Below, one piece after another: positions 1-13,110 of a stretch of DNA of 64,000 nucleotides. The notes below the pieces were generated by a model. It made no database searches, had not been told where the DNA came from, and saw only the letters and a list, made by a program, of their open reading frames with translations. Every line of letters starts with the position of its first letter. Within the stretch, counting starts at the first letter, position 1. This DNA is from Adineta vaga (lineage: Eukaryota; Rotifera): NCBI GenBank assembly GCA_021613535.1, contig CP075496.1, positions 7,254,001-7,318,000 of the forward strand, read 5' to 3'. The translations under genes were made by a program, and so were the position numbers.

Positions 1-698
1 AGAAAATGATTAGCTAGTCAAAAATTATACAAATGAATTCATTAATATTTGGAAAAGGATACAACTGGGTACATTATAAATGTATCCGATAATTGTAAGA
101 TCTAGAAAGTTATACATGACGATTTCAATGATATTTTGATTACATAATTAAAACTACATGAATTTATCATATAGCGTAAAATGATGTATGATAGTTTAAC
201 TAAGCTAATAAAAAATGTTCGCCATGTAGTTAGACGTTAATAAATGACAGTCATTATTCAAATAAGATATCTTAATCGTTGACGTCCTTAATCCTTTGGC
301 GACAGGGATCGTATATATACGTTTTTACCTTTGCTTAGGTTACAATTACAAATTTTTGTTTTCTTGATCAGCTCATACGAGTGATCTCACTTTCACTCGT
401 GTAATGATATGACAGGAGCATTGCCTAGCGTCACTGTGTATGTAAAATATTTCAAAATGCCTCTCCATGTTAATAAAGTCTATTTCAGCATTTCACTGGA
501 AAATCTGTTTTTCTTCAAAAATTCCCGTCGTCAAAGAGTTAAAACATCGATCCCCGTTGGCTTTTATACTTTTTCACGAAACAGAGATAAAATCTTTACA
601 TTATTATCAAAACCGGTAATAATACGATATTTTTCTCATGCGTGATGACTTCTCACGTCTAAAGCGTCATAAAAATTCAAACAGTATATTTCTTAATT
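1..698. other. 5' flank of receptor gene
   Basis: AT-rich, no convincing gene. A TATATATA run lies near 311-318, some 380 bases before the receptor start, so it could only serve a transcript with a long leader. A 78-codon open frame at 409-645 has no recognisable features and is probably chance. Confidence 0.4.
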
Positions 699-1691
699 AT
701 GGCTAATGTAAACGATACTATCACAACTCTCCTCAATCTTGATCAACTTATATCTAAATATTGTCTTGGTCTATCATTAACTCTAGGTATAGTTAGTATT
801 ACATTCAATACAATTATATTTACAAGAAAAACATTTCATAATACGTCCTGTATTCTATATCTTTTATCATCAACAATTGCTAATTATCCAATTGTTTTGT
901 TCGTTATTCCATGTCGTTTGTTAGCTGATGGATTTCACATTGATCCTACACAAACCAGTCTAATTTTTTGTAAATTTCGTGAATATACTCTAACAGTTTC
1001 ACGATCTCTTTCAGCTTGGTTTATTGTTCTTGCTTCCTTCGATCGATTAATGTCAACTTCACGACAAGTTTACTATCGACAATTTGCTCATGTTCGTATT
1101 GCTCGTTATACGATCGTTGGAACGACACTATTCGGTCTACTCTTCTATCTACCTATACCAATACTTTTTTCAATTCATATTCAAAATGATCAATGTGAAG
1201 CACCAACCAATACATATCGAATAACCAATGCATTTTTATATTCAATTTGTTATGTAATTATTCCCAGTATATTCATGTTATTATTCGGTTTATCAACAGT
1301 AAATAATGGTAAACGACAACGACGTATTGCTCCTATAACATCATCCTTAAATGCAATCAAACGTGATCGAAATTTATTTCTAATGATTTTTTTTCAAACA
1401 ATACTTTTCACATGTACAACATTACCACATGGTGGATTTAAAATTTACACTACAATAACTTATGACGATATGAATTATGATGTCTATCAAACTGTATTGA
1501 CAGCATTTCTTACTCATCTAGCACGAATAGTATCATTTATCAATCATTCGTGTCAATTTTATATATTTACATTGAGTTCAAAATTATTTCGAGAAGAATT
1601 AAGAAAATTTCTCTATCAAGTAGTTGGTATTCGATATAAGCGTCATCAACAACAAGTTACAGTTCTTAGAATTGAGAATCATGAACATTAA
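699..1691 (+). CDS. Orphan rhodopsin-like 7TM receptor
   Basis: A single-exon 330-residue protein with the layout of a class A G-protein-coupled receptor in the plasma membrane. Hydrophobic segments fall near residues 22-41, 50-74, 88-113, 136-158, 178-198, 226-243 and 264-292. A Cys at 91 (start of TM3) and a Cys at 166 (second extracellular loop) could form the usual class A disulfide. The DRY box is replaced by F-D-R-L at 114-117 and the NPxxY region of TM7 by N-H-S-C-Q-F-Y. The N-terminus carries an N-D-T sequon (residues 5-7), and basic clusters follow TM5 and TM7. This pattern resembles the large, ligand-unknown peptide-receptor-like (FMRFamide/thyrotropin-releasing type) families expanded in rotifers; the ligand cannot be told from sequence. 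A polyadenylation signal AATAAA lies near 1933. Confidence 0.8.
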   Translation: MANVNDTITTLLNLDQLISKYCLGLSLTLGIVSITFNTIIFTRKTFHNTSCILYLLSSTIANYPIVLFVIPCRLLADGFHIDPTQTSLIFCKFREYTLTVSRSLSAWFIVLASFDRLMSTSRQVYYRQFAHVRIARYTIVGTTLFGLLFYLPIPILFSIHIQNDQCEAPTNTYRITNAFLYSICYVIIPSIFMLLFGLSTVNNGKRQRRIAPITSSLNAIKRDRNLFLMIFFQTILFTCTTLPHGGFKIYTTITYDDMNYDVYQTVLTAFLTHLARIVSFINHSCQFYIFTLSSKLFREELRKFLYQVVGIRYKRHQQQVTVLRIENHEH

Positions 1692-4600
1692 ATCTATTCA
1701 ATTATTTTCTGCTATTTACGATTGATATTGATATAGTTTTATTATTTTTCAAGAATTCTATTCATATCGATGACGGGAAATAGCTTTTCGACTTCATGAA
1801 AATATATATTATCTATGAAGTGTCTTTCTTTATATGTAGTAGTATATACAATATTTCATTTTAATGTCAGATTGTGCCTTGCCTGTTCATTCCGTGGACT
1901 GTTTATGGAATGATTAACTTTTTAATGTTAAACAATAAAGAATAGATGATGTTGCATGTAACGGAACTTCTTCTAAGTTTTCATTAAATTAAAAGCTGAT
2001 AATTAGTATAATAGAGGAGTACGACATTTTTTTAAACTTGAAATTGCAGATATGTGTTGAATGATGATAGAGTGAGTAGTTCTTTGTAAACTTCGAAAAA
2101 TGATGTTTGGAATACACGAAGACTAATTACCTCTGTTCCTATCTTTATACAGTTTGATCATGAATCGTAAATAAAGTATTAATATAATAACCAGTCCAAT
2201 ACCGTAGAGACAATGTATCTTCAAGAGTCTCATTTATTACAAATCAATTTTCATTTGACTTATGTTTATGTATAATTTGACCGTGAAACGACATAGCCAT
2301 TTGTCATGAAATGAATATTGTTGGTCATGAATCGCTTGTTACGTTTAGAAGTTCCATTTATTATGTATTTCTTTTTCCTTCGGGTTTCTTTTTTGATAGA
2401 TAGCTAGTGTTAATCGACATCGACAAGATACAACAAATGAGAAAAGAAGATGTTGATGAGAATCTATCGATCTAGCATTGTTCATATCAATGTCACTCTC
2501 GATTTGTCATCAAACACTGTCTAATCTAAAACAGAAATGTGTATGGCTCATTAGAAATCATTTACAATCTACAGATTGCCGATTGTAATGTATCATGACC
2601 GAGATTTCTTTTCTTTTACCGTTGTATAATTGATCCTATTGTTAATTTCTTCCATTATATTCATTATTATGATTACATCGGCATGTATATATTCAAGGTT
2701 ATCATAGCTCAATCAAATCAATGAATAAAAGACGATGATGCTTGGACGAAAGGTCGACCGATCTCAGTGTGATCTAAGGGCTAGCTGATGTGAATATCTT
2801 GAATGAATATAATAGTTGGATAATAATAATTTATCAATATAAAGATATTTTCAAAAAATAACAAAAGAAAATATGTGTGACATTCTTGAACAAGACAAGA
2901 ATTTGTTTATATTATAAGAAAGAATGTAAAATGGAGAAACTTAGAAAAGTATTTCTTCTTTGTATTGATTGTGAATATGTGAAAATCATTTACTGAAGGC
3001 GTAAACTAATCCTATGATAACAATAAATACATAGTATTTATTCAAAATATGAATAAACATACAATGACCTATCAATTCTCTGTCTGGTTGTTCAGCTGCG
3101 TGTTGATAAATAGTTATGTACATATAATGTAACGATCATTTTTTGTATATTTGTTACGAGCAAAGGAAAAAAAACTAAAGATTACGTCAATTTATGAATA
3201 CTATTTCTCTTAGATAGTTCAATAATAGAGTTACTCGTTTACTTTCTTTCGTCTTACCGATCTGTATACGTCTAATCCGTATGATTCATGGACATTGTGG
3301 TACAATGGCAATTGTCACCTGCTGTTTTGATCATTGTATAGGTCTAAGAGAGCAGATGTGCAAGCCTATGTCAATAAATCATTCTGTCGATTTTCTTCTC
3401 TCTGTTGTACATATCCGTATACATACATAGTCTCATCACATTGATTGTCAACTTTTCATGTACGTATAGATGCTGTGTATGTTCCTTTTCTTTTTTGCTC
3501 GTCATCAATATCTAATCAACACAACATGTTGTTCTTTGTCCTACTTCTCTGATACACAGACGATGATCACATTTCATGTTGTTCTGATGAGATCATTTTC
3601 TATCTCGTAGTACTATTCTTAACAAAGAATATTGCTGTTTATCCTTTACTCAGTCATTTATTTGTTCGTCTGTTTGTTCGATAGCTCTTTGCGGTTTCTC
3701 ACGCATTCGTGTTGTCTATATTTTTATTATTCACGATCACAGAATTGAGTAAAGAAGATGAAGAAACGAAGCAAAGAAGAAAAAAAGAAAGAACAAACCG
3801 CAGACTGAAAAACTCCGCTAAAGAACTTTCTGTGGTATTTTTCTTTCTGTTTTTTTTCTTTTTTCTTCCCCTTTTCCCGTTTACTCGTTCATTTATTTGG
3901 TCACGCTCACTCTTTGCATCTCGGGTTTTCTCTCCTTCTCATTGCTAACCACGCACGCTCTCATACATAGACACACACACATGTCTCACTGTTGTTCATT
4001 GAATTTTCATAATGATAGTAAAGGTAGTTTTCTGAGAAGAGAAGAAAGAAAATGACATTGAAAAAGAAAAGATCGCTGTAAATACTATCTCTAGGGAACC
4101 ATTTGTAGCTTTTCTTTCTCAGACAGAAGAATAGTGAAATCGACGCAAATAACATTAAATTTTTTTTGTTCTTTGAAAGAAAACCAGAATGTGCTTTTAA
4201 TACAGTTGCTTGTGCATCAGCTGTTTTGATTATTCCGATAAAACCGACAATACTACTTAGCATTCTATATCAGAAAAAAAACGATTACTTCAAGGAATAC
4301 ATCTGAAGTCTTAAAAAGAAAAGATAGATTACTTCGTTACTTTATACAACAACATCCTCTACATATCGGTAAGATATATTATATTCTTATATATTCATAT
4401 AGATTAGATCAATATCCAACGAATAAAATGCTTTACAGACCCTGTTATCTGACATAAACATCATTGTTTTAGTTTGTCTTTCGTTATCTTTTTTGCGTGG
4501 TATATAACTTGTTAGAATGCAATTAAGAGAAGAAAAGGAAAGTATTTATTTGATAATGACGTTATGAAATACTTCTATAAAACTCAGAACCTCTTGTTTT

Positions 4601-6118
4601 TTCAAACAGCTGACAAAAAGAAAGAGAGAGAGAGAGAAAGTAAGAAATGAAAAATAAGTTTATTATTTATGGTGGTTTTTTCTCATCGACACTCTTCAAT
4701 TCTTTTTTCTGTTCTTTATTTGTAGCAATAATACTATTTTAAGATGATGATATAAAAGATCTCATGGCTGTATGGAGCTAAATGTTAGCGATTTTCTCGT
4801 CATTTGTTTGCCTCATTATTATCATCATCAACAGTAACTATAGACTGAATTCATTGATGACAATATCGTCACGTGCAAATAGAAGGATATTTATGTATGT
4901 TTTCACTGTTGTCAAAGTGTCTATATGACAAGTTCTTCCTATCTCTCTCTCTCTTTGTTTTTCTTTTTCTTTTTCTCTTCTCTAATTTTGACCATACTTG
5001 GACGATTACACGGAGTACTAGATGTCTTTTGTTGCTTACTGTTTATGCAGACTGTAAATAGAGAGACAGCTCTTGTCCTTCACATTTTTCTTCTTCGTTG
5101 ATCATGCACACTGTGACTTATGTCCTTGAAGATCAAAAAGAATCAGAGAGACAGTGAGAAAAAGAAAAATGAGAGATACGCATATGGGTATATTTGTTGG
5201 ATTGTAAAACATTAGATGTATTGTGATTATTATAGAAACAAAGCTACTGATAATCCGGAAGGTATATGTATAATATAGAACCGAGTTGATGTGTATCTGA
5301 CGACAACAACAACGACAGACAATAAGTAATAGGCGAAAAGAGAACAGATGATGCCAGAAATGTGAAGAGAAGAAATGACTAGAATGGCAAAAAAGAATGC
5401 CGAAACATAAATCGTGTCTTTTTCCTCTCTTCCTCTTCTCCTTCGATATTCCCATTTCTCATTTTATGGGACACAAAAATACACACACACAGACACACAC
5501 ACATATACATGTTTGCGAGAAGTGAACCATGATGCATATATGGAAGTGCATGTCTGATTAACTCGCGTATGTTATTAAGATCAACGATAGACCATTTTTT
5601 AGGAATCATATAGTCTCTCGTAACAAATTTACATCACTATTATCAGTCGATAAATGTCATTAACGAAAGTTTTTTTTTTCTATTCATTTCGTTACTCGAA
5701 GAAGTGTCAGTACCTGTCAATAGATCACGTTACGTTCTTCCTTTTGACGTCTTTATCTATGATCGTTTAGGAAAAAAAAAGAAGAAAATTAATCGAAGAT
5801 TAGATTGATCAATATAAACAAAAAAAAGAAATGAAAGAAAAAAAGGAACGAAAGAAAAATCGACCCGAGAAGAAAAGACGTGAATAAATGAAGGTTATAC
5901 TACAGGAAAAAATGACTCGTACACGTACAAGTTTAGATTCATTTCAATCAAAAATAACTTTTTCGTTGATTGATTTTTATATCTATTCTTTTATGATTAT
6001 GTTTTCTCTATTGACATAGATATACTTATTTCAAATCAATAAGATGGTAACAGATGATCAATAAAATCAATCGATTTTTTATCTTGAACATTGACAATCG
6101 AATTTCTACGAAATAAAT
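1692..6118. other. Long intergenic region
   Basis: About 4.4 kb of AT-rich sequence with polypyrimidine tracts (for example 3840-3960, 4940-4980) and a short CA repeat near 5475-5505. Open frames here are low in complexity (Phe, Leu, Ser or Lys rich) and have no matching splice structure. I see no gene. Confidence 0.5.
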
Positions 6119-9110
6119 ATGTTAATTAAATATCTTCTATGGAAACATATCCTGTATATTTTCTTGATCATTCATTGCATCAAAGCAACTCATGTAAATC
6201 GTGTCAATCTAGCTCGATTACATCCATGCAATTCAATCAATCGACGCCTTGAGCATTACATTGAATGGACCGAAAAACTTGCTAGTACACAATATAAAGG
6301 TAAATGCACCTTTCTCTTTTTTTTCGTCTGTAATTGAGAAAAAAAAGACAACAGAATGAATTTGAAAAGTACAGTCTATCGATTCAATTTCCGTTTACTA
6401 TATTTTACGGTTCAACTTCAATTAGGAAAGGAAGACCTACAGGAACTTTTCTTTCGTTTTGGCAGTCATACTAACAAAAAAAACCGTTTTTTATACATCG
6501 TACGTTGAAACCTGTATAGGAGAAAAAACCTTTTTTCTTCTTCTGAAGAATCATTCTTCTCATTAATGTAACAGACATATCAAAAAGAAATTGATTTTAG
6601 CCTGTTTCGCATGCCAAACTAGTTCTTAAATGAAATTCTCTCATTGATCTTGATTCTCTATTCTATACACGTATTAACAATCTTTAATCATGAAAAACAA
6701 AACGAAAGAAGATAAAGGTATATTATTTCATCATTTAATTGAGATCTAGTTACAATACTATCAATGATAATCGAACGATATTTTCAATAATAATAATAAA
6801 CAAAAAAAATTAAATCACTTTTCTCGAGTGTATTTCAATTGTATCTTACTCGCTTTTTTCCTAATACAATAAACCAAATAAATTTATTTACTTTTATCCA
6901 TTTTGTATCCTTGAAAGATTGTCGTCTGAAGTCAAAAAAAAATATGTTTTATTAATAGGATGTCCATGAAATGAATTTTTCTATGGTTTCATATGAAATA
7001 AGTTATGAAAGATAAAATTTTCAATGTTGTTTTTTCAGTACAAAAAGATGCTTGTGGTCAAACTGGATTAGGTCCGGCCTGTTGTACAAATGAAATTTTC
7101 AATTCCTATACAATTACACTTGGGAAGGATCTCAAGAATCTTTTCGATGCTGAATTGAATCAAATAAAAGAATTACTATTCAATACAAATAAAAGACTTG
7201 ATAGTACGTAAATATTTCATTAGTAATTTGTCAAAAAAAACAAAACAAACGAATGACATTCTATTCTCTAGTTTGGTCAAAAGAATATTTATCTGAATCC
7301 CGTCGAATAACAATCTCATCTTTAGAAAGTATATTTGGTACAAAAGAATATCATTCAAATATTCATCACATCTTAACAACTTTATTTAATTTTCTTGGCC
7401 ATCATCGCTCATCTATCGATGATGTTTCAAAAGCAACGAATCAACTATTTGACGAATTAATTCTTTCATCATATCGTCGATTTGTTACTTATGATAATGA
7501 TATAATACTCGATGATCATTTACGAAATTGTTTAATTACAAAAGCATCGGATATCAATGCATTACCAGCTCAACGTGAATTGTTATATTCATTAACAAGT
7601 GCTACTTCATTATTACATATTTTACGCTCATTATTTATATATTTTGAAGCAGATATTCATCGTTTAAAAGCAAGTGCTACTTTAAATTCACATCAATGTT
7701 TACAACGTTATGTACGAGAATCATTATGTCCAATATGTATGAGTACATCATCATCGATTCCAGATGATAATGATGCATTATGTGAAGATAGTTGTCGATT
7801 TATTATGAAAACATGTTTCGAACAGACAAACAATCCTTACATAGCATTTACTTTGATCGCTCAAGGTTATTCAAATGTTATAAAAGAAATTCAAGAGTCA
7901 ATCGTTGAACTGAAGGTTAAAAAAAGCTCTTATAATTGAAAAAGAAAACTAACAAAATGTTTTGATGATTTATCTTTTGTAGCTTGTCGAACGTCTTTCG
8001 AAACTGCATATTTATTTATACGATATGGCTATTAATACAGCAAATAGTGAAAAAATCTATAGGAAATTAAAGGATGCCTGTCCAGATCCTAATCGAAAAG
8101 CTTTTAGTCCAATACTTTCTTTACCACCTACAATAAGTGAACGACATGAAATTATTCTCAAATGGAACGATACATTACATGCAACACTTGAACATCTTCA
8201 AATGTCAATTGGTAGTTTGAATGAAAGTTTACCTAAACGTATTATTAATGATATATGCTTGAATTCAAATTATGCTGTCAAATCAAGTCGATGTACAAGT
8301 ATTGATCAACATATGCCTGAGTAAGTCGAATCTTTAATAGAAGAATTAGAACATTAAGTAGACAAATACATCGATTTCGATATGAATTATTTTTGTTATT
8401 CATTTGATCAATGAAAGGTATATCATATAACAGATTATCTTTGAAAATATACTGATATGTTTGATGAAATTAAATATTACCTGCCAAGGATTTTTCTTTA
8501 CATATGCAAACGATAAATGAAAAAAAAACACAACAGATTGTTGTCTATCAAAAACAAAATTTGACTAAATTAAAGAAGAAAATATTTTGTTTTACTTTAG
8601 AAATTTTACTCAATGGCCACTTCCATTCTTTGAGTCGAATGCTGAAATCAGATCAAATCTCAATATTGATTCTACACGTGATCAATTGAATGATTTAGAA
8701 AAAAAACTGTTACCTATACGACAAATGATTATATCACTTCGACCAAAAGAAAAACCTCCACTTGTTTTCTACGTGCCATATTTTAATGAATCAGATTATT
8801 TCGAGACAAATGATCATCCAAATCCATCAATATTATATGAAGAAACGTATGAAAATGATATAAAAGAAGAACCACTTAGTGAACGACTTTATAATGAATT
8901 TGATCAACAAAATACAAGTATGTTTTCTAATAAAACTTCTTCAATATTGTTTTCGTATTATTATTATTTTTCTCTCTAGCTCGATCAAAAATACAAATTT
9001 CTCTTGAGCCAAATGCTAATCATTCGAGATTAATAACACATAATATCATCTCATATTTATTTGTTTTTGTTCTATTAATCATTCATAGAATCTCGTTGAC
9101 TAAATTATGA
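6119..9110 (+). CDS. Glypican-like cell-surface protein
   Basis: Glypicans are GPI-anchored core proteins that modulate Wnt, Hedgehog and BMP signalling. Six exons join in frame: 6119-6299, 7039-7203, 7272-7915, 7983-8320, 8601-8917, 8980-9110, giving about 590 residues, the usual glypican size. Seen: an N-terminal signal peptide (hydrophobic run before residue 22), an early A-C-C motif, and the diagnostic cysteine cluster in exon 3 with spacing C-P-I-C ... C-E-D-S-C ... K-T-C (family: YC.HC...C..YC.NV..GC). Outside the signal peptide there are about 14 cysteines, the family number. The last exon ends in a hydrophobic stretch with a short basic tail, as expected for GPI attachment. No Ser-Gly dipeptide appears anywhere, so the usual heparan-sulfate attachment sites seem absent. 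The exon 2 donor was set by phase (GTACGT at 7204). Which vertebrate glypican class it belongs to is not clear. Confidence 0.8.
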
Positions 9111-10251
9111 ACAAGACATAAACTAATGAGCTTGTAAAGCCTTTACTTCAAATCATTTTTGTTTATTCTTTCGGATTGTGTATATTGATAACATTCATTC
9201 TGTTGTTATCATCCATCCAACGTACCTTATCTATTTTTTTTTCTACAAATGTCCGGTGTTTTGTCTAATATATGTCCTTTTTTTTTCTTTTGGTCTTTTT
9301 CTTTTCTAATTATTATTGTGAACAGTATAGATACTTTGTACTCAATAAAATTTTAATATATCTGATATTTTATGATTTGATATATCGATATGTATTCAGG
9401 TCTTACGAAAAACTCATGTGGTCTTCATTAATGGAATGTTTATTGACATATAGAAAAATACAGATCATAATCTTATGTTTATTCAAACCAAATATTCATG
9501 CTTGTTCGACATTCTTTTCTTAGAAAACAAAATACTTAACATTATTATGATTTATTGAACTTTGATATCTAATGAGAAAAAAATATGTCTTACTAAATAT
9601 GTACATTAATTCGTCAACTTATCGATTTTCTATCTTCGTCATGTTTAACAAATTCATTCAAGAAAATCAAGTTCGATAAGCAGTCGAATGGATCGATAAG
9701 CATTGGCAATGCGATAGTCCATTAGTGATGTGAAGCGAAGATCATTAGCTTGATCATGTATGACACATTGTAGTCGGATGATAGGGATGTATATATATAT
9801 ATATATGGTTATTCCAAAAATTTGACTCAAGAGTCAGATGATGATGCCATTTAGTTTGTCGGAATATGATTACATATAGATAGATGAGATTGAAGATTAG
9901 AATGCTGAATGTCATTATCGACACTATGTAATCGAGATGACAAATCGATCAAAAATATAAAATGTTAATCGCACACAATACAAATCGATGGATTAATGGA
10001 TCAGTCGATTATTTGTATCTGTAACATTAATTGAAATCGACAAAATCGAATGATTTATAACTTCTTCTTTTTTTTCGAAAAAAAAACAAGGCCATTTTCA
10101 ACTAAATCCTATACATTGATTCTCGAATTGCAAAGAAAAAACTGTTTGATTCAATTATTTGAACATTTTTCTCGTTTTCCTATTTTGTATTATAAAAACA
10201 ACAAGAGAGTGAACACATACATGGAATATGACTTGTTCTATATTTTTAGTT
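9111..10251. other. Intergenic, TA microsatellite
   Basis: Downstream of the glypican gene. It contains an AATAAA near 9345 and a short (TA)n run at about 9789-9808. No coding potential recognised. Confidence 0.4.
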
Positions 10252-10611
10252 TTAATCTGATGTAATACGATTTGATACATTCGTTGATGCTGTTGACGAT
10301 GTTGATGATGTTAAACGTATACGTTTAACTGCATCTACATGACATGATTTACGTTTTTGTGATGGTATTGCTCGTTGATAAGGATTGATTTTTGTTCTAT
10401 TTTCTACATTTTGTATTATAACCGGTACGAGTACATCGTTCGAAGATGGTATCTTAATTAATGAATGAACTAAATCACAAAAATGTTTACGTGATTGTAG
10501 AAATGTTGAACGTATAAGTGATGAACGACGAAGACTTTCCGAATTTCGTGTTAATTGTAACTTATCGGTGGATATTTGCATGATACGAATACAATAAAAT
10601 AGGTCATCCAT
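10252..10611 (-). CDS. IER2/IER5-like immediate-early protein
   Basis: A single-exon, 119-residue protein. Its first 45 residues line up without gaps with the N-terminal domain of the immediate-early response family (IER2, IER5) as I know it: R-I at 9-10, I-S at 13-14, K at 17, R at 22, followed by a basic/hydrophobic segment with L-R-R-S-S-L-I-R-S and a later S-R. The C-terminal half has a bipartite basic stretch (S-Q-K-R-K-S and K-R-I-R) like the nuclear localisation region of IER proteins, then a Ser/Thr-rich end. IER proteins are nuclear or cytosolic regulators, PP2A-linked, that are induced rapidly by growth factors and stress. A TATAAATA box lies about 45 bases upstream on this strand. 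The match rests on one short domain, so the call is tentative. Confidence 0.55.
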   Translation of the reverse strand: MDDLFYCIRIMQISTDKLQLTRNSESLRRSSLIRSTFLQSRKHFCDLVHSLIKIPSSNDVLVPVIIQNVENRTKINPYQRAIPSQKRKSCHVDAVKRIRLTSSTSSTASTNVSNRITSD

Positions 10612-10651
10612 AGTTATTATTTATCTGAAATAAAATAAAACGACAAAAGTT

Positions 10652-10659
10652 TATTTATA
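10652..10659 (-). promoter_or_regulatory. TATA box of the IER-like gene
   Basis: The minus strand reads TATAAATA about 45 bases upstream of the start codon at 10611, leaving room for a very short leader. The position and match to consensus support a TATA-driven gene, typical for inducible immediate-early genes. Confidence 0.45.
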
Positions 10660-12705
10660 CTCGATGTGTCATTATTCTCTCGTTGATTCATTTTATTCTT
10701 ACATCATCTATTCATTCATGTCAAAACTACTGCGCATAGTAATTTCTTTTTTTCCTACATAGATATGAGTAAAAGAGAATGCTGTTCTTTGGTACACATA
10801 TAACAAAAAAAAACAGCGACTAACGGTAGTTGTAATAGATGTGCGTCATTACTCGTCTTTTCATTCTTCCTTTCCGAGATAATTTTACAGTAATAGAAAG
10901 CAAAAAAGAAATCTTTCTTCTTTTGCTTTTTCTCTCCATTTTTTCCTCTTTTCTTCGTTTCGATCAATCGATTATATCGATAGTCTCAGAAGAAAAACAA
11001 CAGGAAAAAAAAAGAACCTCCAATGTCGGATCTCGTTTTTTTTCTGCTTTTTCTTCCTGTTTAAATATGATTCAGTTTATATTAAGTAAATTCTGAGTTT
11101 TCTTTTTCTAGAAATAAATTTTCGAAGAATTATTAATGTAATTGTTTAAGTAGTGTGCAAGAAAAGAAAAGCAGAGAGATATTAAAGCGATCAAAATAAT
11201 TCTAGAAAGAAAATTTTAATAATGAATTTGAATCGATCTTAAACTTACTTTTAATTAGCTTAATTTGTCTTTTTTTAAGCTCTTGTTTATAATATCTAGA
11301 TTACACTGATGACAATTAAATATGTAAAGGCTTCGTCTATTTCAACATATTGTTATTCTTTTCTATTCATTCTCACTTATTCTATGGGTTTCATGCTCGT
11401 TGATTGTATGCATATATATATATATACATACATATGTACACCTACAAAACATACATTAAATGATTATTTGAAAACCTCTTTTTTTTTCTTCTCTCGTCTT
11501 TCTTAATAAAACAATATATGTGGAATCAACAAACATACATACATTAAAATATCGCACAAGTACTTTTTGGGTTCTTTCTTCGTTTCATTCTTAAGATCAC
11601 TTACGAACAAATATGTCTCATGTATATTCGTTTTTTTCTATCTCATTTTCTGAATTAAAACACTGAGCAGGCATGGACAGCAACAAAAACAACTGTAGAA
11701 GAAACGAGAATGAATAAGCGAAGAGGAGATAAATTCTTATTACGGTTAACATACGCACGCACGCACATGATTGATTATGCACACCGTCTTTGTCTTCTCA
11801 ATCAACTACGTTTTATCTTTTTTTTTCTTTCGCCCTTTCCCTGTCTGTCTCTCTCTCCCCTTCTTCCTATTCATATATAAATATATTGTTGCTTGCCTGT
11901 CTTTTTCTGCGTGCTTTCCGGATAATTATAGAATTGTAACTAAAAGAAAAACTAAGATAGAGGAAAAAGAATCTCTTGTTTCATCGTCACTCTTCACATC
12001 CGGCAAAGCTAATATTCTCGTAAGATAAAAATAAAAAGAAAAGAAAATCTTGTTTCTTTACTTGACATACTTAAAATGAATAAGATGATAAATGTTAAAT
12101 TATATAGAACAAGAATAATTCAACCAGAAAAAATGAGAATAAAATCGTTCTTTCGTCCATAAAATGTCAAGCTACTTATCTGATAAAGCTCAATATCCAT
12201 ATTGATCGAGCATGAAACGGACACGGGACGTGCGACATGTACATGAGACAAATAAATACAAATAAAGAACATTTGAGTGCTCCACATACATTCATTTCGT
12301 AAAGAAGAAGAAGAAGAAGAAAGAGAAGAAAAAAAGGCAGAATGAAGAATACTTCAATTTACTTGGTAAATGTCATTGTCCAATATTGTCACTCAAACGA
12401 AAGAGAAAGAAACATCAAAACAATAACTATACACTCATTGCATTCGGATTATTAAGGGTATATATATGTGTGTGTGTGTATGTGTACTCCATCAAAGTAA
12501 CAGTTTTGATTGTTTGACGATGTTAGTAACTTTATACAAGAGCTTTGATGAATCAATCAACGCATACACATACATACACTAGATTTGTGTATATATAAAC
12601 AAGATAATGTATAAACACTATTACGATAACAAATTTGAACACAATAGTACTCTATATCCGTTCATATTAATAACTATTGAGACTAAAAGAACTTGTTCGA
12701 TGTAA
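10660..12705. other. Intergenic region
   Basis: AT-rich and low complexity, with poly-T/poly-C tracts (11815-11860), short TA runs (11410-11425) and TG runs (12467-12485). No gene recognised. Confidence 0.4.
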
Positions 12706-13110
12706 ATGACAATCAATAGCAATTATGTTCTTGATAGAAAAATGTCTCAATATTTAACTAATAAGGAAATTTTGTTTCTCGAAGAAGAGAACATAGTCTG
12801 TATGTTGTCTTCGATTCAACGTCATACTGAAAATTCTTATTTAATTAGAGAACGGAAAGAATTTCTCGTTACACAAACGATTAACACTCGAATTTGTAAT
12901 GCTTTTCCAAGTGACATATCGTTCATATTGATGAAGTCTATTACCTTGTCGTTTTATTCTAGTTTTTCGCTCAAACTTACAGATATAAAAAGAATTTCTA
13001 TTGATCCTGTAGACTCTTACACACGCATGTATGCAGAGATTAGTGTCACAATCTACATTAATGAATGTATCATTTTATTGCATCGAAATACCAATAATCT
13101 TCTTACTTGA
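12706..13110 (+). CDS. Hypothetical 134-residue open frame
   Basis: I do not recognise this frame. It starts with ATG and runs 134 codons with mixed composition, longer than most chance frames in this AT-rich sequence. It has no signal peptide, no clear membrane segment and no recognised domain. No TATA box or splice partners are evident. It may be chance. Confidence 0.2.
   Translation: MTINSNYVLDRKMSQYLTNKEILFLEEENIVCMLSSIQRHTENSYLIRERKEFLVTQTINTRICNAFPSDISFILMKSITLSFYSSFSLKLTDIKRISIDPVDSYTRMYAEISVTIYINECIILLHRNTNNLLT

Noticed and set aside
409-645. 78-codon open frame before the receptor gene
   Set aside because: No domain, signal peptide or splice partner; the length is within chance for this sequence.
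3709-5609. Several open frames rich in Phe, Leu, Ser or Lys on both strands
   Set aside because: They follow polypyrimidine and CA-type simple repeats, overlap each other in different frames and have no protein-like composition.
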